A stretch of DNA of 34,617 bases. Origin: Bacillota bacterium (lineage in GTDB: Bacteria > Bacillota > Clostridia > Tissierellales > Peptoniphilaceae). Below, piece after piece: positions 1 through 8,806 of this stretch; position 1 is the stretch's first letter; every line of letters begins with the position of its first letter. Position numbers and translations under genes: made by a program. The notes beneath the pieces are model-generated. The model was not told the DNA's origin, searched no databases, and saw only the letters and a program-made list of their open reading frames with translations. Where the stretch lies: assembly GCA_029003555.1 (NCBI GenBank), contig JAQYCE010000023.1:1-34617 (forward strand). The letters run 5' to 3'.

Positions 1-578
1 TAGGAGAAAAGGTCTTTTACTGGAACAGGGATCCTTTTTCCGATATGCCCATTGCTTCGAAAGGAGGATCCTGGTCCACGCTCTATTTGGCCCTTCTCAG
101 TCAAAAAATGAACCTGTCACTCCGGATCAAGATGGCGGAGGCCGTTGACTCCCGGGGGTTTTCCTACTTTCCTCCTCCCCGGTCCCCGGGGGATGGTTGG
201 AAGCTGGAGGACCGGGACCTGAAACCGGTCCTGTCCTGCCTTGGGTCCGACTATGACCGGGTGGTCGTGGATTGTCCGGGTCAGGCCTTTCTCTATGATG
301 AGGAAGTCTTTCCCGGTGGGCAAGCCTTCCTCTGCCTACCGGGGAAAATTTCTCTTAGTCGTCTGGAGGGCCTGATGGAAGATTATCTGAAAATTCAACA
401 AAGGCCCAACCTTCTATTTTTGGGGAAGGAAGGCAGGGAAGGGAAAATGGAATCGGTCAGAAAAAAGGGGTTTATGGCCGCTTGGATCAATCCCTTTGAG
501 AAGAAAAAGGATGACTTTTGGAAGGAGGTTGAAAATGACCTTTATGGAGGCTCCCTTCTCCTCCGGGATAGGGGATAA
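1..578 (+). CDS. ParA/CpaE(TadZ)-like ATPase, C-terminal part (5' truncated by window)
   Basis: The reading frame is open from base 3 and ends with TAA at 576-578, so the gene begins before the window; the ATG at 45 is internal or at best an alternative start. The visible part carries a Gly-Gly-Ser-Trp-Ser segment at the start of a helix and later SDYDRVVVDCPG, which resembles the Walker B region of ParA/MinD-type ATPases (YDYVIIDCPP). The Walker A loop would lie upstream and cannot be seen. The next gene, which overlaps this one by 44 bp, encodes an FHA protein; this pairing recalls Tad/Flp pilus loci, where a CpaE/TadZ ATPase acts at the inner face of the membrane. The family call rests on one motif and on context, so it is tentative; a generic ParA-like or divergent P-loop protein is equally possible. 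Confidence 0.5.
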   Translation, partial: GEKVFYWNRDPFSDMPIASKGGSWSTLYLALLSQKMNLSLRIKMAEAVDSRGFSYFPPPRSPGDGWKLEDRDLKPVLSCLGSDYDRVVVDCPGQAFLYDEEVFPGGQAFLCLPGKISLSRLEGLMEDYLKIQQRPNLLFLGKEGREGKMESVRKKGFMAAWINPFEKKKDDFWKEVENDLYGGSLLLRDRG

Positions 579-1734
579 GAATGCTCTTCAAGAAGAGAAA
601 AGCTTTTGTTACCGGATGAAAATCACCGATCAATTTGACCCCTTGGCCTTGTCCATGTTGGAGAAAAATGACCTCCAATACTTCATCCGACCGACTGCCC
701 AGTGGATGGAAGAGGAGGTCATCCTCCGCTATCCCCTCCCAAAGGACTTGGAAAGCTTAGCAGGAGGGAGGGAGTGGAAAAAGAATGATTTTCTTCACTT
801 CCTCCGCCAGCTTCTTGCCGCCGGTAAAGAGGCAGGGGACTACCTCCTGATCCGGGAGGAGATTTCCTGGACAGACCGGCTCATCTTCTTGGGGGACCAG
901 GGACCCAGGATTATTTATCTACCGGTCAGCTTGGACGAGGGAAAGGTCCCCCTTGACCATTTCTTAAAAAAAATAATTGTAGAAGGATCTTTTTCCAGGG
1001 AGGGCTTGGATTTCCTCCCTGACCTCATTGCCGCTATGGGGAAGAAGGATTTCTCCCTATCGGACCTTGAAGCCTTTTTGACATCCACTTCCTCCGAAAA
1101 GAAGGCTCCCATCAAACCTCTCTTTCAGGACTATCCCTCTCCGGAAGAATTGATTAAAAAAAAGGAAACAAAGATAGAAAAGGTCCGGGAAAAAGAGGAG
1201 ACGAGGTCCATGACCCGGGCCAAAGAAAGTGAAAAAGAACCCTCCTTTTTTCAAGCTGATGTTCAGGAAAAAGGTAAGAAGAATAAAGACAAAAGTTCAA
1301 TAAAACAAGACCTCTCCCTCTACTATCTCCTGACCCACTTTTCCATGGAGAATTGGCGGGCTTTCCGGTCGCAGAAGAAAGCAGAAGAGAAATCGCCTCC
1401 GGAAAAACGTAAAAAAGAGGGAGAAACCCAGCTATTGAAGGGGTCAGGCGCCTTCCTCTGGTGGGACCGAAAAAAGCGGGCTATCCCCTTGGACAAGGTC
1501 CCCTTTGTCCTGGGGTCAGGGGAGTCGACCAGCCTTCGCTTGGAAAGCCCCTACGTTTCAAGAAGTCATGCTCAGATTCGCTTTGAAGAAGGAAACTACA
1601 TCCTTGTCGACCTGGGCTCTTCCAATGGAACTTTTTTAGAAGGGAAAAGGCTGGATCCGGGCCAAGAGGTCCCCCTCAAGGACCAAAATCAATTTTCACT
1701 GGCAAAAGAGGAATTTCATTTCTTCTCTGCCTAG
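535..1734 (+). CDS. FHA-domain protein with DUF6382-like N-terminal domain
   Basis: The start at 535 is chosen because AAGGAGG at 522-528 lies 6 nt upstream; an in-frame ATG at 496 has no such site. The product is 399 aa. Residues about 25-190 resemble the DUF6382 domain that precedes FHA domains in Clostridia. Residues about 200-310 are a Lys/Glu-rich, probably disordered linker. The C-terminal 80 residues are a clear forkhead-associated domain with the Gly-Ser-Gly strand, the SRSHAQI motif and LGSSNGTF, the elements that bind phosphothreonine. No membrane segment or signal peptide is visible, so it should be cytosolic and read out Ser/Thr phosphorylation. The gene starts inside the upstream ATPase gene, which suggests translational coupling and a shared complex. 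The FHA call is firm; the N-terminal domain name is from memory of the family. Confidence 0.85.
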   Translation: MTFMEAPFSSGIGDKNALQEEKSFCYRMKITDQFDPLALSMLEKNDLQYFIRPTAQWMEEEVILRYPLPKDLESLAGGREWKKNDFLHFLRQLLAAGKEAGDYLLIREEISWTDRLIFLGDQGPRIIYLPVSLDEGKVPLDHFLKKIIVEGSFSREGLDFLPDLIAAMGKKDFSLSDLEAFLTSTSSEKKAPIKPLFQDYPSPEELIKKKETKIEKVREKEETRSMTRAKESEKEPSFFQADVQEKGKKNKDKSSIKQDLSLYYLLTHFSMENWRAFRSQKKAEEKSPPEKRKKEGETQLLKGSGAFLWWDRKKRAIPLDKVPFVLGSGESTSLRLESPYVSRSHAQIRFEEGNYILVDLGSSNGTFLEGKRLDPGQEVPLKDQNQFSLAKEEFHFFSA

Positions 1735-1750
1735 CCCTTTCATCTTTCGG

Positions 1751-1790
1751 GGTCAATCCGTGGTACACTAGGTTTCCAGGAGGATTGACC
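1751..1790 (+). repeat. 9-bp inverted repeat flanking the mutY start region
   Basis: GGTCAATCC at 1751-1759 and GGATTGACC at 1782-1790 are perfect inverted copies separated by 22 nt. The right arm takes up the 3' part of the mutY Shine-Dalgarno sequence (AGGAGG, 1778-1783) and ends one base before its ATG at 1792. The loop contains TACACT (1762-1767), a possible -10 box without a convincing -35. The repeat may be an operator or an RNA hairpin that masks the ribosome-binding site in transcripts running in from the FHA gene. Confidence 0.6.
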
Positions 1791-1791
1791 T

Positions 1792-2913
1792 ATGATGATC
1801 ACCCAAAAACTATTAGATTGGTTCGATGCCCATCGCAGGACCCACCTGCCATGGAGGGAGGACCCCACCCCCTATCATGTTTGGGTTTCGGAAATTATGC
1901 TCCAGCAAACCCGAGTGGAGACGGTTTTGCCCTACTATAAACGTTTTATGGACCGCCTTCCCGACCTTCAAGATCTGGCGAAAGTGGATGATGATTCCCT
2001 CCTCAAGCTTTGGCAGGGTTTAGGCTATTATTCCCGGGCGAAAAACCTGAAAAAGGCGGCCCAAGTCATCATTGAGGACCATGGCGGTAAAATCCCAAGG
2101 AACTGGGAGGACCTGACGGCCCTACCGGGAATCGGCCCCTATACGGCTGGAGCCATCCTCTCCATCGCTTTCCAGGAGCCCTACCTGGCTCCTGATGGAA
2201 ATCTCTACCGGATCGGTGCCCGGATGACGATGGAGGAAGGGGAGATAGAAAAGTCCTCCAGCAAGCGGAGGGTGGAGGATTTCCTGAGATCATTTTTGTC
2301 CGAAGACCGGCCCGGGGATTTCAATCAGGCTCTCATGGACCTGGGGTCAGGCGTCTGTCTGGCAAAGGGACAGCCCCTTTGCCGGGCTTGTCCTTTACAG
2401 GAAAGCTGTTTGGCCTTCCGGGAGGGTAAGCAGGGTGAATTCCCCCGGAGAAAAGAGAAAAAGAAGAGGAGGGAGGAGGAAAAGACCCTTCTTCTTATTC
2501 GTAGGGGAGAGGACGTTCTTTTAGTCCGACGTCCGCAAAAGGGTCTTTTGGGCGGCCTATGGTCCCTGCCCATGCTTACCGGCCACTGGGATGAAAAGGA
2601 AGTTTCGGCCTGGATGAAAGAAAGGATGGGACAAACTTCATCTCCCTATTCGGTCCGCTACAACGGGTCCTACCGCCATATTTTCTCCCATGTGGAGTGG
2701 GATATGATCTGTTATTTGCTGGAAGAGTCCGGACCAAACCGCTATCTTGTCGCGGAGAAGGATGGGTCCTTCTTCACTTCTTCCACTGATGGCGAAGACC
2801 TGGAGGCCTTTGACGAAGCGGTATGGGCGGACCCGAAGGAACTGGCCCAAGAGTATTCGATTCCCTCCGCCTTTCTTCCTTTCTTTACAGAGGCTGAAGT
2901 TGGCGAGACATGA
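1792..2913 (+). CDS. mutY: A/G-specific adenine glycosylase MutY
   Basis: The product (373 aa, near the usual 350-390) removes adenine mispaired with 8-oxoguanine in base excision repair. The N-terminal domain has WVSEIMLQQT with the catalytic Glu (E34), the helix-hairpin-helix LPGIGPYTAGAI and the catalytic Asp in PDGN (D135). The [4Fe-4S] loop is Cys189-X7-Cys197-X2-Cys200-X5-Cys206; E. coli and B. subtilis have X6 in the first interval, so the loop here is one residue longer. Residues about 225-370 form the NUDIX-like domain that recognises 8-oxoG (for example RRPQKGLLGGLWSLP). The start has AGGAGG 8 nt upstream. A second ATG directly follows the first and could be used instead. The gene stands alone between the FHA gene and pepF, and no terminator is visible after it. 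Confidence 0.95.
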   Translation: MMITQKLLDWFDAHRRTHLPWREDPTPYHVWVSEIMLQQTRVETVLPYYKRFMDRLPDLQDLAKVDDDSLLKLWQGLGYYSRAKNLKKAAQVIIEDHGGKIPRNWEDLTALPGIGPYTAGAILSIAFQEPYLAPDGNLYRIGARMTMEEGEIEKSSSKRRVEDFLRSFLSEDRPGDFNQALMDLGSGVCLAKGQPLCRACPLQESCLAFREGKQGEFPRRKEKKKRREEEKTLLLIRRGEDVLLVRRPQKGLLGGLWSLPMLTGHWDEKEVSAWMKERMGQTSSPYSVRYNGSYRHIFSHVEWDMICYLLEESGPNRYLVAEKDGSFFTSSTDGEDLEAFDEAVWADPKELAQEYSIPSAFLPFFTEAEVGET

Positions 2914-2945
2914 TCCCTATCCCCAAACACATTCTTTCCTCTTAT

Positions 2946-2954
2946 TGTTATAAT
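2946..2954 (+). promoter_or_regulatory. Extended -10 promoter candidate for pepF
   Basis: TG at 2946-2947, one base, then TATAAT at 2949-2954 make a perfect extended -10 element. No good -35 is present at the usual distance, which extended -10 promoters tolerate. Transcription would begin near 2961, about 47 nt before the pepF ATG. Confidence 0.6.
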
Positions 2955-3007
2955 AAAATAAAAGACACATGGGTAATTGTCACTTAGTTTAAGGATAGGA
3001 GTCATCA

Positions 3008-4774
3008 ATGGAAGAAAAACAGCAAGACTTGCGTTGGACGATCTCGGAGATGTACCGAGATGGGGAAGAAGTGAAAAAAGACCTGGATCAAGTGAAGGAA
3101 GGGATGGAGAAGATCCGGACCCTGTCCAAGGACCCGGGTGCCCATATCAAAGAAATCTTTGATGCGATTAACAAATATATGAGGGTGGCGGAAAATGTCA
3201 TCGTCTTTACCAATATGCAACAGGACCAGGATTCACGGGTCTCCTCGGCCCAGAAGCTTAACCAGGAGGCCATGACCATCCTGACGGACTTTGATGCCTC
3301 CCTGTCCTTTTTCCGCCCCTACCTTTTAGGCCTGGGCAAGGAAGAACAGGAAAAACTCCTGGAGGATCCGGACCTTGCGCCCTACCATGAGAAGCTCGAG
3401 CGAATCTTCCGCTACAGCGAACACACATTAACGGCTGACCAGGAGTACATCCTTTCCAAGATGTCTTTTTTGGAAGAAGCTCCTGAAAACATCTATTATT
3501 TCCTGACCAATGCGGATTTGACCTTCCCGCCCTTGGAAAGCAAGGGGGGAGAGAAGCTGACCGGGGAGAACTTCACCACCCTGGAACAGGACAGTGACCC
3601 GGCCGTCCGAAAAGAGGCTTTTGAGAACCTCTATTCCACCTTTAAAAAGTTCGGGAACACCATTTCGACAGCCTATTATAACAATGTCAAGGGCTTAACC
3701 ACCTTGGCCGGGATCAAGAACTATGATTCTGCCCTCCAGATGGAGCTCTTTGACGACAATGTGGATCCCAAGGTTTATGATGCCCTGATTGAATCCATCC
3801 ATAAGAACATGGACGTCATGCACCGCTACTATGTCAAGAAAAAGGAACTTCTGGGTCTTGAGGAACAGCATATGTATGATGTCTACCTGCCCTTAGTCAA
3901 GGGATCCTCCAAGACCTATACCTTTGAAGAAGCAAAAGAAGTTTGCATCGCTTCCGTTGCTCCTTTAGGGAAGGAATACCAGGATATTTACCGGTCAGCC
4001 TTTGAGGACGGGTGGATTGATGTTTATCCCAGGGATGGGAAGAGGGGCGGGGCCTATTCCTCCGGTTCCTTTGATTCCCAGCCCTATATCCTGATGAACT
4101 TCACCGGGACCCTGGATTCAGTTTTCACCCTGGCCCATGAGATGGGTCACTCCATGCATTCCTATTTTGCAAAGAAAAATAACGACTACCTCTACCACAA
4201 CTACACGATTTTTGCAGCGGAGACGGCCTCCACTTTCAATGAGAACCTCCTCCTTTATTATTTGATGGACCATGCGGAAACGGAGAAGGAAAAGCAGGAA
4301 CTCCTGGCCCACCACCTGGATTCCTTTAAGTCGACGGTCTATCGCCAGACCATGTTTGCTGAATTTGAGAAGATCGTCCATGACCGGGTAGAGGCCGGTG
4401 AAGCCTTGACCCAGGAGGACTTTGACAAAATTTATGGAGACCTCAATAAGGCCTACTTTGGAGAAGCCATGATCTCTGATGACCTCATCGCTCATGAATG
4501 GATGCGAATTCCCCACTTCTACTCCAACTTCTATGTTTACAAATATGCCACGGGCTACTGTGCAGCCACGGCCCTGGCCCGGAAGGTGATTGAAGAAGGC
4601 CAGAGTGCGGTAGATAATTATTATAAGTTCCTAAAAGACGGTGCCCACCACTTCCCCATTGACCAGTTGAAAATGGCGGGTGTGGATATGTCCGACCCCA
4701 AGTCGGTTGACCTGGCCTTGGATGTCTTCAGGGATTTGGTTGAAAAGTTGGAAGCTATTGATGAATTGGCTTAA
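3008..4774 (+). CDS. pepF: Oligoendopeptidase F (M3 family metallopeptidase)
   Basis: The 588-residue protein has the length and layout of PepF, a cytosolic zinc peptidase that cuts peptides of roughly 7-17 residues. The zinc site is LAHEMGHSMHSYF with His377, Glu378 and His381, and the third ligand is Glu405 in the AAETASTF segment, both typical of M3 peptidases. The N-terminal part is the helical M3 N-domain. No signal peptide is present. The start has TAGGAG about 6 nt upstream, and an extended -10 promoter lies at 2946-2954. In a peptide-fermenting anaerobe the enzyme would supply amino acids; this role is inferred from the family and from the Rnf operon in the same window. Confidence 0.96.
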   Translation: MEEKQQDLRWTISEMYRDGEEVKKDLDQVKEGMEKIRTLSKDPGAHIKEIFDAINKYMRVAENVIVFTNMQQDQDSRVSSAQKLNQEAMTILTDFDASLSFFRPYLLGLGKEEQEKLLEDPDLAPYHEKLERIFRYSEHTLTADQEYILSKMSFLEEAPENIYYFLTNADLTFPPLESKGGEKLTGENFTTLEQDSDPAVRKEAFENLYSTFKKFGNTISTAYYNNVKGLTTLAGIKNYDSALQMELFDDNVDPKVYDALIESIHKNMDVMHRYYVKKKELLGLEEQHMYDVYLPLVKGSSKTYTFEEAKEVCIASVAPLGKEYQDIYRSAFEDGWIDVYPRDGKRGGAYSSGSFDSQPYILMNFTGTLDSVFTLAHEMGHSMHSYFAKKNNDYLYHNYTIFAAETASTFNENLLLYYLMDHAETEKEKQELLAHHLDSFKSTVYRQTMFAEFEKIVHDRVEAGEALTQEDFDKIYGDLNKAYFGEAMISDDLIAHEWMRIPHFYSNFYVYKYATGYCAATALARKVIEEGQSAVDNYYKFLKDGAHHFPIDQLKMAGVDMSDPKSVDLALDVFRDLVEKLEAIDELA

Positions 4775-4856
4775 CTTTCTTTGCTAAGGGTGGTTTGAAA
4801 ACGCCGATTGTCGCCCCTGGTCGGGAGAGCAGGGAAGAAAAATGAAGGAGGTAATG

Positions 4857-5588
4857 ATGGGTGTCATGGACAATATTGCCGGCTTCTTTACCGGTGATAA
4901 CAAAAAAGTGGAAAACCAGGTACCTGACCAGGCCTTTGCCTATATCGACCACCTGGTCAGTGATGAAGAAATCGCCAGAACCCTGGATAAGGTAAGCAGG
5001 GTGGTGGAAATGAAGGATTGGCTCTTCTTCCAAGAGGATGAGGGTCACTTCCCCTACAGGAATGAGTCCTTGGAGAAAGCCATCTATGTCGGTCAGGATG
5101 TGGAGGAAGCCGTCCACTATATGAAAAATGGAGAAGGCTACCAGGGCGTTGCCCTTAACGACGATGTCCTGAAAACTATCCTGACCCGTTTCCTGACGAC
5201 GATTGACGTTTATGAATTTACGGGCCTGGATTTTGACCTCAAGGGCCTTTACCGGCAGGTCTATTCCACGCCCGGCGAGATGGTCAACTACATCATTGAA
5301 GAAAGACAGGGAAAACTGGACCAGATGGTCCAAGACCCTGTCCAAGTGGTCAGCCCCGACTTTGCCCGGAGGCTCTATGAATATGACTTCCTCATCCAAA
5401 GAAATGGTGAAAAATCCATGGGGGACAGCAACCGCGTCAATGCCTACGCCGGCGACCATGCCCGAGCCATCTTCGAAAGGTATTTGAACAGGGGTGGCGA
5501 GGCTGAAGAGGCTTTTTATGGGGAAGATGAGCCGGCCCACCCACAAGAGGGTCCCGACCAAAATCAAGAGGATAAGAGGGAGTTTTAA
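4857..5588 (+). CDS. Hypothetical acidic protein upstream of sortase B
   Basis: I do not recognise this family. The frame is open from 4842, but AAGGAGG at 4845-4851 favours the ATG at 4857 (5 nt spacing), giving 243 aa; ATGs at 4854 and 4866 are alternatives. The sequence is soluble-looking and acidic, with alternating amphipathic helices, no signal peptide, no membrane segment and no LPXTG or NPXTN sorting motif. The last 30 residues are low-complexity, rich in Glu, Asp, Gln and Pro, and probably disordered. It lies 34 bp before sortase B on the same strand with no terminator between, so the two are probably cotranscribed. A 270-codon open frame exists on the opposite strand, but it lacks a ribosome-binding site and looks like an antisense shadow. 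Confidence 0.75.
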   Translation: MGVMDNIAGFFTGDNKKVENQVPDQAFAYIDHLVSDEEIARTLDKVSRVVEMKDWLFFQEDEGHFPYRNESLEKAIYVGQDVEEAVHYMKNGEGYQGVALNDDVLKTILTRFLTTIDVYEFTGLDFDLKGLYRQVYSTPGEMVNYIIEERQGKLDQMVQDPVQVVSPDFARRLYEYDFLIQRNGEKSMGDSNRVNAYAGDHARAIFERYLNRGGEAEEAFYGEDEPAHPQEGPDQNQEDKREF

Positions 5589-5622
5589 GGGAAGAGGGGC
5601 CTGAAGAAAGAGGGGAGGGCTG

Positions 5623-6387
5623 ATGAAAAAATGGATCTACCGGCTCATCGAGCTTGTTCTGTTATGTATTATTCTCTTTTGCCTATGGAAGATCGGTTCT
5701 TATTTTTGGGGGAGGAAAGTTTCCGATGATTCCTTCAGAAACTTGGAGCAGATGGTCGAAGAGAGAGAGGAGCCGGGGCAGACTACGGAAAAGGAAAAGA
5801 AGCTGGATTACCGGGCTTTGATGAAGGACCTCCGGGGGAAAAATGATGACGTCATCGCCTACCTCCAGGTGGAGGGGACAAAAATCAATTATCCGGTCGT
5901 CCAAGCTCAGAATAATGATTACTACCTCCGCCGTGGTCTGGACAAAAAATACTCCTTCCAGGGGATCCCTTTTATGGATTATAGGAATAACCCCAATCTG
6001 GAGGACCAGAATACGGTGGTCTATGGCCATATGATGAATATTGGGACGACCTCCATGTTCGGTTACTTTCAGGATTTCCTGGACCAGAAATATGCGGATG
6101 AGTCCCCGAAGGCCCTTCGGATGATTAATGACCGGGGGATCTACCACTACCGCCTGCTGTCCATAAGTTACCTTCCAGAAGCGGCCGATTACAGGAATCC
6201 CCACATGGAAGAGGATGAGTTCCTGGACCATGTTGACGATTTGATCAAAAAATCAGAGGTGGATTTCCGCTATGGCCAGGCCATTTTGCCCCAGGATAGG
6301 ATTTTAACCCTGTCCACCTGCACTCCCGACCAGGATGCCTCCCGCCGTCTGGTGATTTTGGCGGTTCTGATCAATGAGGAGAAATAA
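5623..6387 (+). CDS. srtB: Class B sortase
   Basis: The 254-residue protein has a hydrophobic signal-anchor at residues about 7-27, a linker and a sortase B fold. Catalytic residues are His136 in VVYGHMM, Cys233 in LSTCT and Arg242 (or 241) in SRRLV. Sortases cut a sorting signal on secreted proteins and link them to peptidoglycan or to pilins on the outer face of the membrane. The segment PFMDYRNNPNLEDQNTVVYG is typical of class B. The start has GGGAGGG upstream. No gene in this window encodes an evident sorting-signal substrate; the preceding gene encodes a protein without one. A terminator follows at 6405-6428. Confidence 0.93.
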   Translation: MKKWIYRLIELVLLCIILFCLWKIGSYFWGRKVSDDSFRNLEQMVEEREEPGQTTEKEKKLDYRALMKDLRGKNDDVIAYLQVEGTKINYPVVQAQNNDYYLRRGLDKKYSFQGIPFMDYRNNPNLEDQNTVVYGHMMNIGTTSMFGYFQDFLDQKYADESPKALRMINDRGIYHYRLLSISYLPEAADYRNPHMEEDEFLDHVDDLIKKSEVDFRYGQAILPQDRILTLSTCTPDQDASRRLVILAVLINEEK

Positions 6388-6404
6388 ATTGAATCTCTTG
6401 AACC

Positions 6405-6428
6405 AGGCCCCTATTAGGGGCCTTTTTT
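6405..6428 (+). terminator. Intrinsic terminator after srtB
   Basis: Stem AGGCCCC (6405-6411) and GGGGCCT (6417-6423) with the five-base loop TATTA, followed by a run of T to 6428. It separates the srtB unit from groESL. Confidence 0.93.
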
Positions 6429-6443
6429 ATTGCCCGATGGGAG

Positions 6444-6489
6444 AAGACAAAGAAAAAAACTGAAAAGCCCTTGCTTTTTTCTTTGTCTT
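6444..6489 (+). repeat. 15-bp perfect inverted repeat over the groESL promoter
   Basis: AAGACAAAGAAAAAA at 6444-6458 is repeated in inverted form as TTTTTTCTTTGTCTT at 6475-6489, with a 16-nt spacer. The right arm covers the end of the -35 box and most of the -35/-10 spacer of the groESL promoter. It is AT-rich and not followed by a T-run, so it does not look like a terminator. It is separate from the CIRCE element downstream. Confidence 0.7.
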
Positions 6490-6499
6490 TGGTTATCAT
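6471..6499 (+). promoter_or_regulatory. Vegetative promoter of groESL
   Basis: TTGCTT at 6471-6476, a 17-nt spacer and TATCAT at 6494-6499 match a housekeeping sigma promoter. The start point would be near 6506, directly before the CIRCE operator, the usual arrangement for HrcA-repressed heat-shock operons. Confidence 0.75.
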
Positions 6500-6510
6500 A
6501 GAGACAGTTG

Positions 6511-6537
6511 TTAGCACTCTACTATTATGAGTGATAG
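6511..6537 (+). promoter_or_regulatory. CIRCE operator (HrcA binding site)
   Basis: The left arm TTAGCACTC (6511-6519) is a perfect consensus half, followed by a 9-nt spacer and the right arm GAGTGATAG (6529-6537), which differs from the consensus GAGTGCTAA at two positions. The spacing and the position before groES make the call firm. HrcA itself is not in the window. Confidence 0.92.
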
Positions 6538-6574
6538 GTCATAAAGCAAAGATAATGTCTTAAAGGAGGCTTGT

Positions 6575-6850
6575 ATGAAATTAATCCCACTCGGTGAAAG
6601 AATTGTTATCCAGAAATTGGAGAAAGAAGAGACTACAGCGTCCGGGATTGTTCTCCCTGCATCTGCCCAAGAACAGCCCCAGTATGCTGAAGTTGTCGCC
6701 ATTTCCGACCAGTTGGAAAAGGATGAAGTCAATATTAAAGAAGGCGATCGGGTCATTTATTCCAAGTATGCCGGCACGGATGTCAAGTTTGGGGACGATG
6801 AATATATCGTCATCAAGATGGAAGACGTCCTGGCCGTTGTTCAGGATTAG
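6575..6850 (+). CDS. groES: Co-chaperonin GroES
   Basis: The 91-residue protein is the small lid of the GroEL chamber. The sequence starts LIPLGERIVIQKLEKEETTASGIVLP, which contains the mobile loop that docks on GroEL, and continues with YSKYAGTDVKFGDDEYIVIKMEDVLAVV, the conserved C-terminal beta segment. AGGAGG at 6564-6569 precedes the ATG. It is the first gene of the groESL operon, with groEL beginning 40 bp later, and is controlled by the promoter and CIRCE element upstream. Confidence 0.98.
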   Translation: MKLIPLGERIVIQKLEKEETTASGIVLPASAQEQPQYAEVVAISDQLEKDEVNIKEGDRVIYSKYAGTDVKFGDDEYIVIKMEDVLAVVQD

Positions 6851-6863
6851 TTGAATCGAATAG

Positions 6864-8513
<1,650 letters not shown>

Positions 8514-8539
8514 TTCGAGATAAACTGAATAAACAACCA

Positions 8540-8577
8540 AGCCAGGTAGGCCCCGAAAGGCCTGCCTGGCTTTTTTT
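8540..8577 (+). terminator. Intrinsic terminator of groESL
   Basis: A 13-bp stem joins 8540-8552 with 8559-8571 (one G-T wobble) around the loop CCGAAA, followed by seven T bases. It closes the groESL operon. Confidence 0.95.
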
Positions 8578-8593
8578 ATCAATAGGCCTTGGA

Positions 8594-8623
8594 GTCCCCA
8601 ATTGTCCCAAACCGTCCCAAAAG
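8594..8623. repeat. Three tandem 10-bp repeats (GTCCC-A-A type)
   Basis: GTCCC begins at 8594, 8604 and 8614, each followed by an A-rich part (CAATT, AAACC, AAAAG), so the unit recurs exactly once per 10 bp, about one helical turn. This looks like a row of protein-binding half-sites. It lies after the groESL terminator and about 190 bp before the gene at 8807. The 8578-8806 gap holds no gene I can support; a weak promoter candidate (TTTAAT at 8709, TAAAAT at 8731, 16-nt spacer) is also present. Confidence 0.5.
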
Positions 8624-8654
8624 ATTCTAATTTATGAAAACTATACGTTTTGAA

Positions 8655-8678
8655 CATAATTAAGCACATAATTAATCA
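8655..8678. repeat. Two 12-bp direct repeats (CATAATTAA-x-CA)
   Basis: CATAATTAAGCA at 8655-8666 is followed directly by CATAATTAATCA at 8667-8678, 11 of 12 bases identical. It lies between the GTCCC repeats and a 17-bp palindrome in the AT-rich leader of the HTH gene. Confidence 0.5.
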
Positions 8679-8685
8679 AAAAATG

Positions 8686-8702
8686 AATGTTTTTGAAACA
8701 TT
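8686..8702. promoter_or_regulatory. 17-bp palindrome, operator candidate
   Basis: AATGTTT (8686-8692), TTG, AAACATT (8696-8702) is a perfect palindrome with a 3-bp centre. It has no T-run and is AT-rich, which suits a dimeric repressor site better than a terminator. It is about 105 bp before the HTH gene. Confidence 0.45.
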
Positions 8703-8806
8703 TTGGTATTTAATTTTAACCCCATTTAACTAAAATAGTAATCACTAGCCCTCTATTTTCAGGAGGGAGGGAGCTTCTAAAATTCTATTAGAAAGGAAGT
8801 AAAAAT

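Noticed and set aside
4755-5567. 270-codon open frame on the minus strand opposite the hypothetical gene at 4857
   Set aside because: The plus-strand gene has a strong Shine-Dalgarno sequence and fits the run of + strand genes; the minus frame overlaps the end of pepF and has no supporting signals or family features.
5683-6231. 182-codon minus-strand frame inside srtB
   Set aside because: Antisense shadow of the sortase gene, whose catalytic residues are all recognised.
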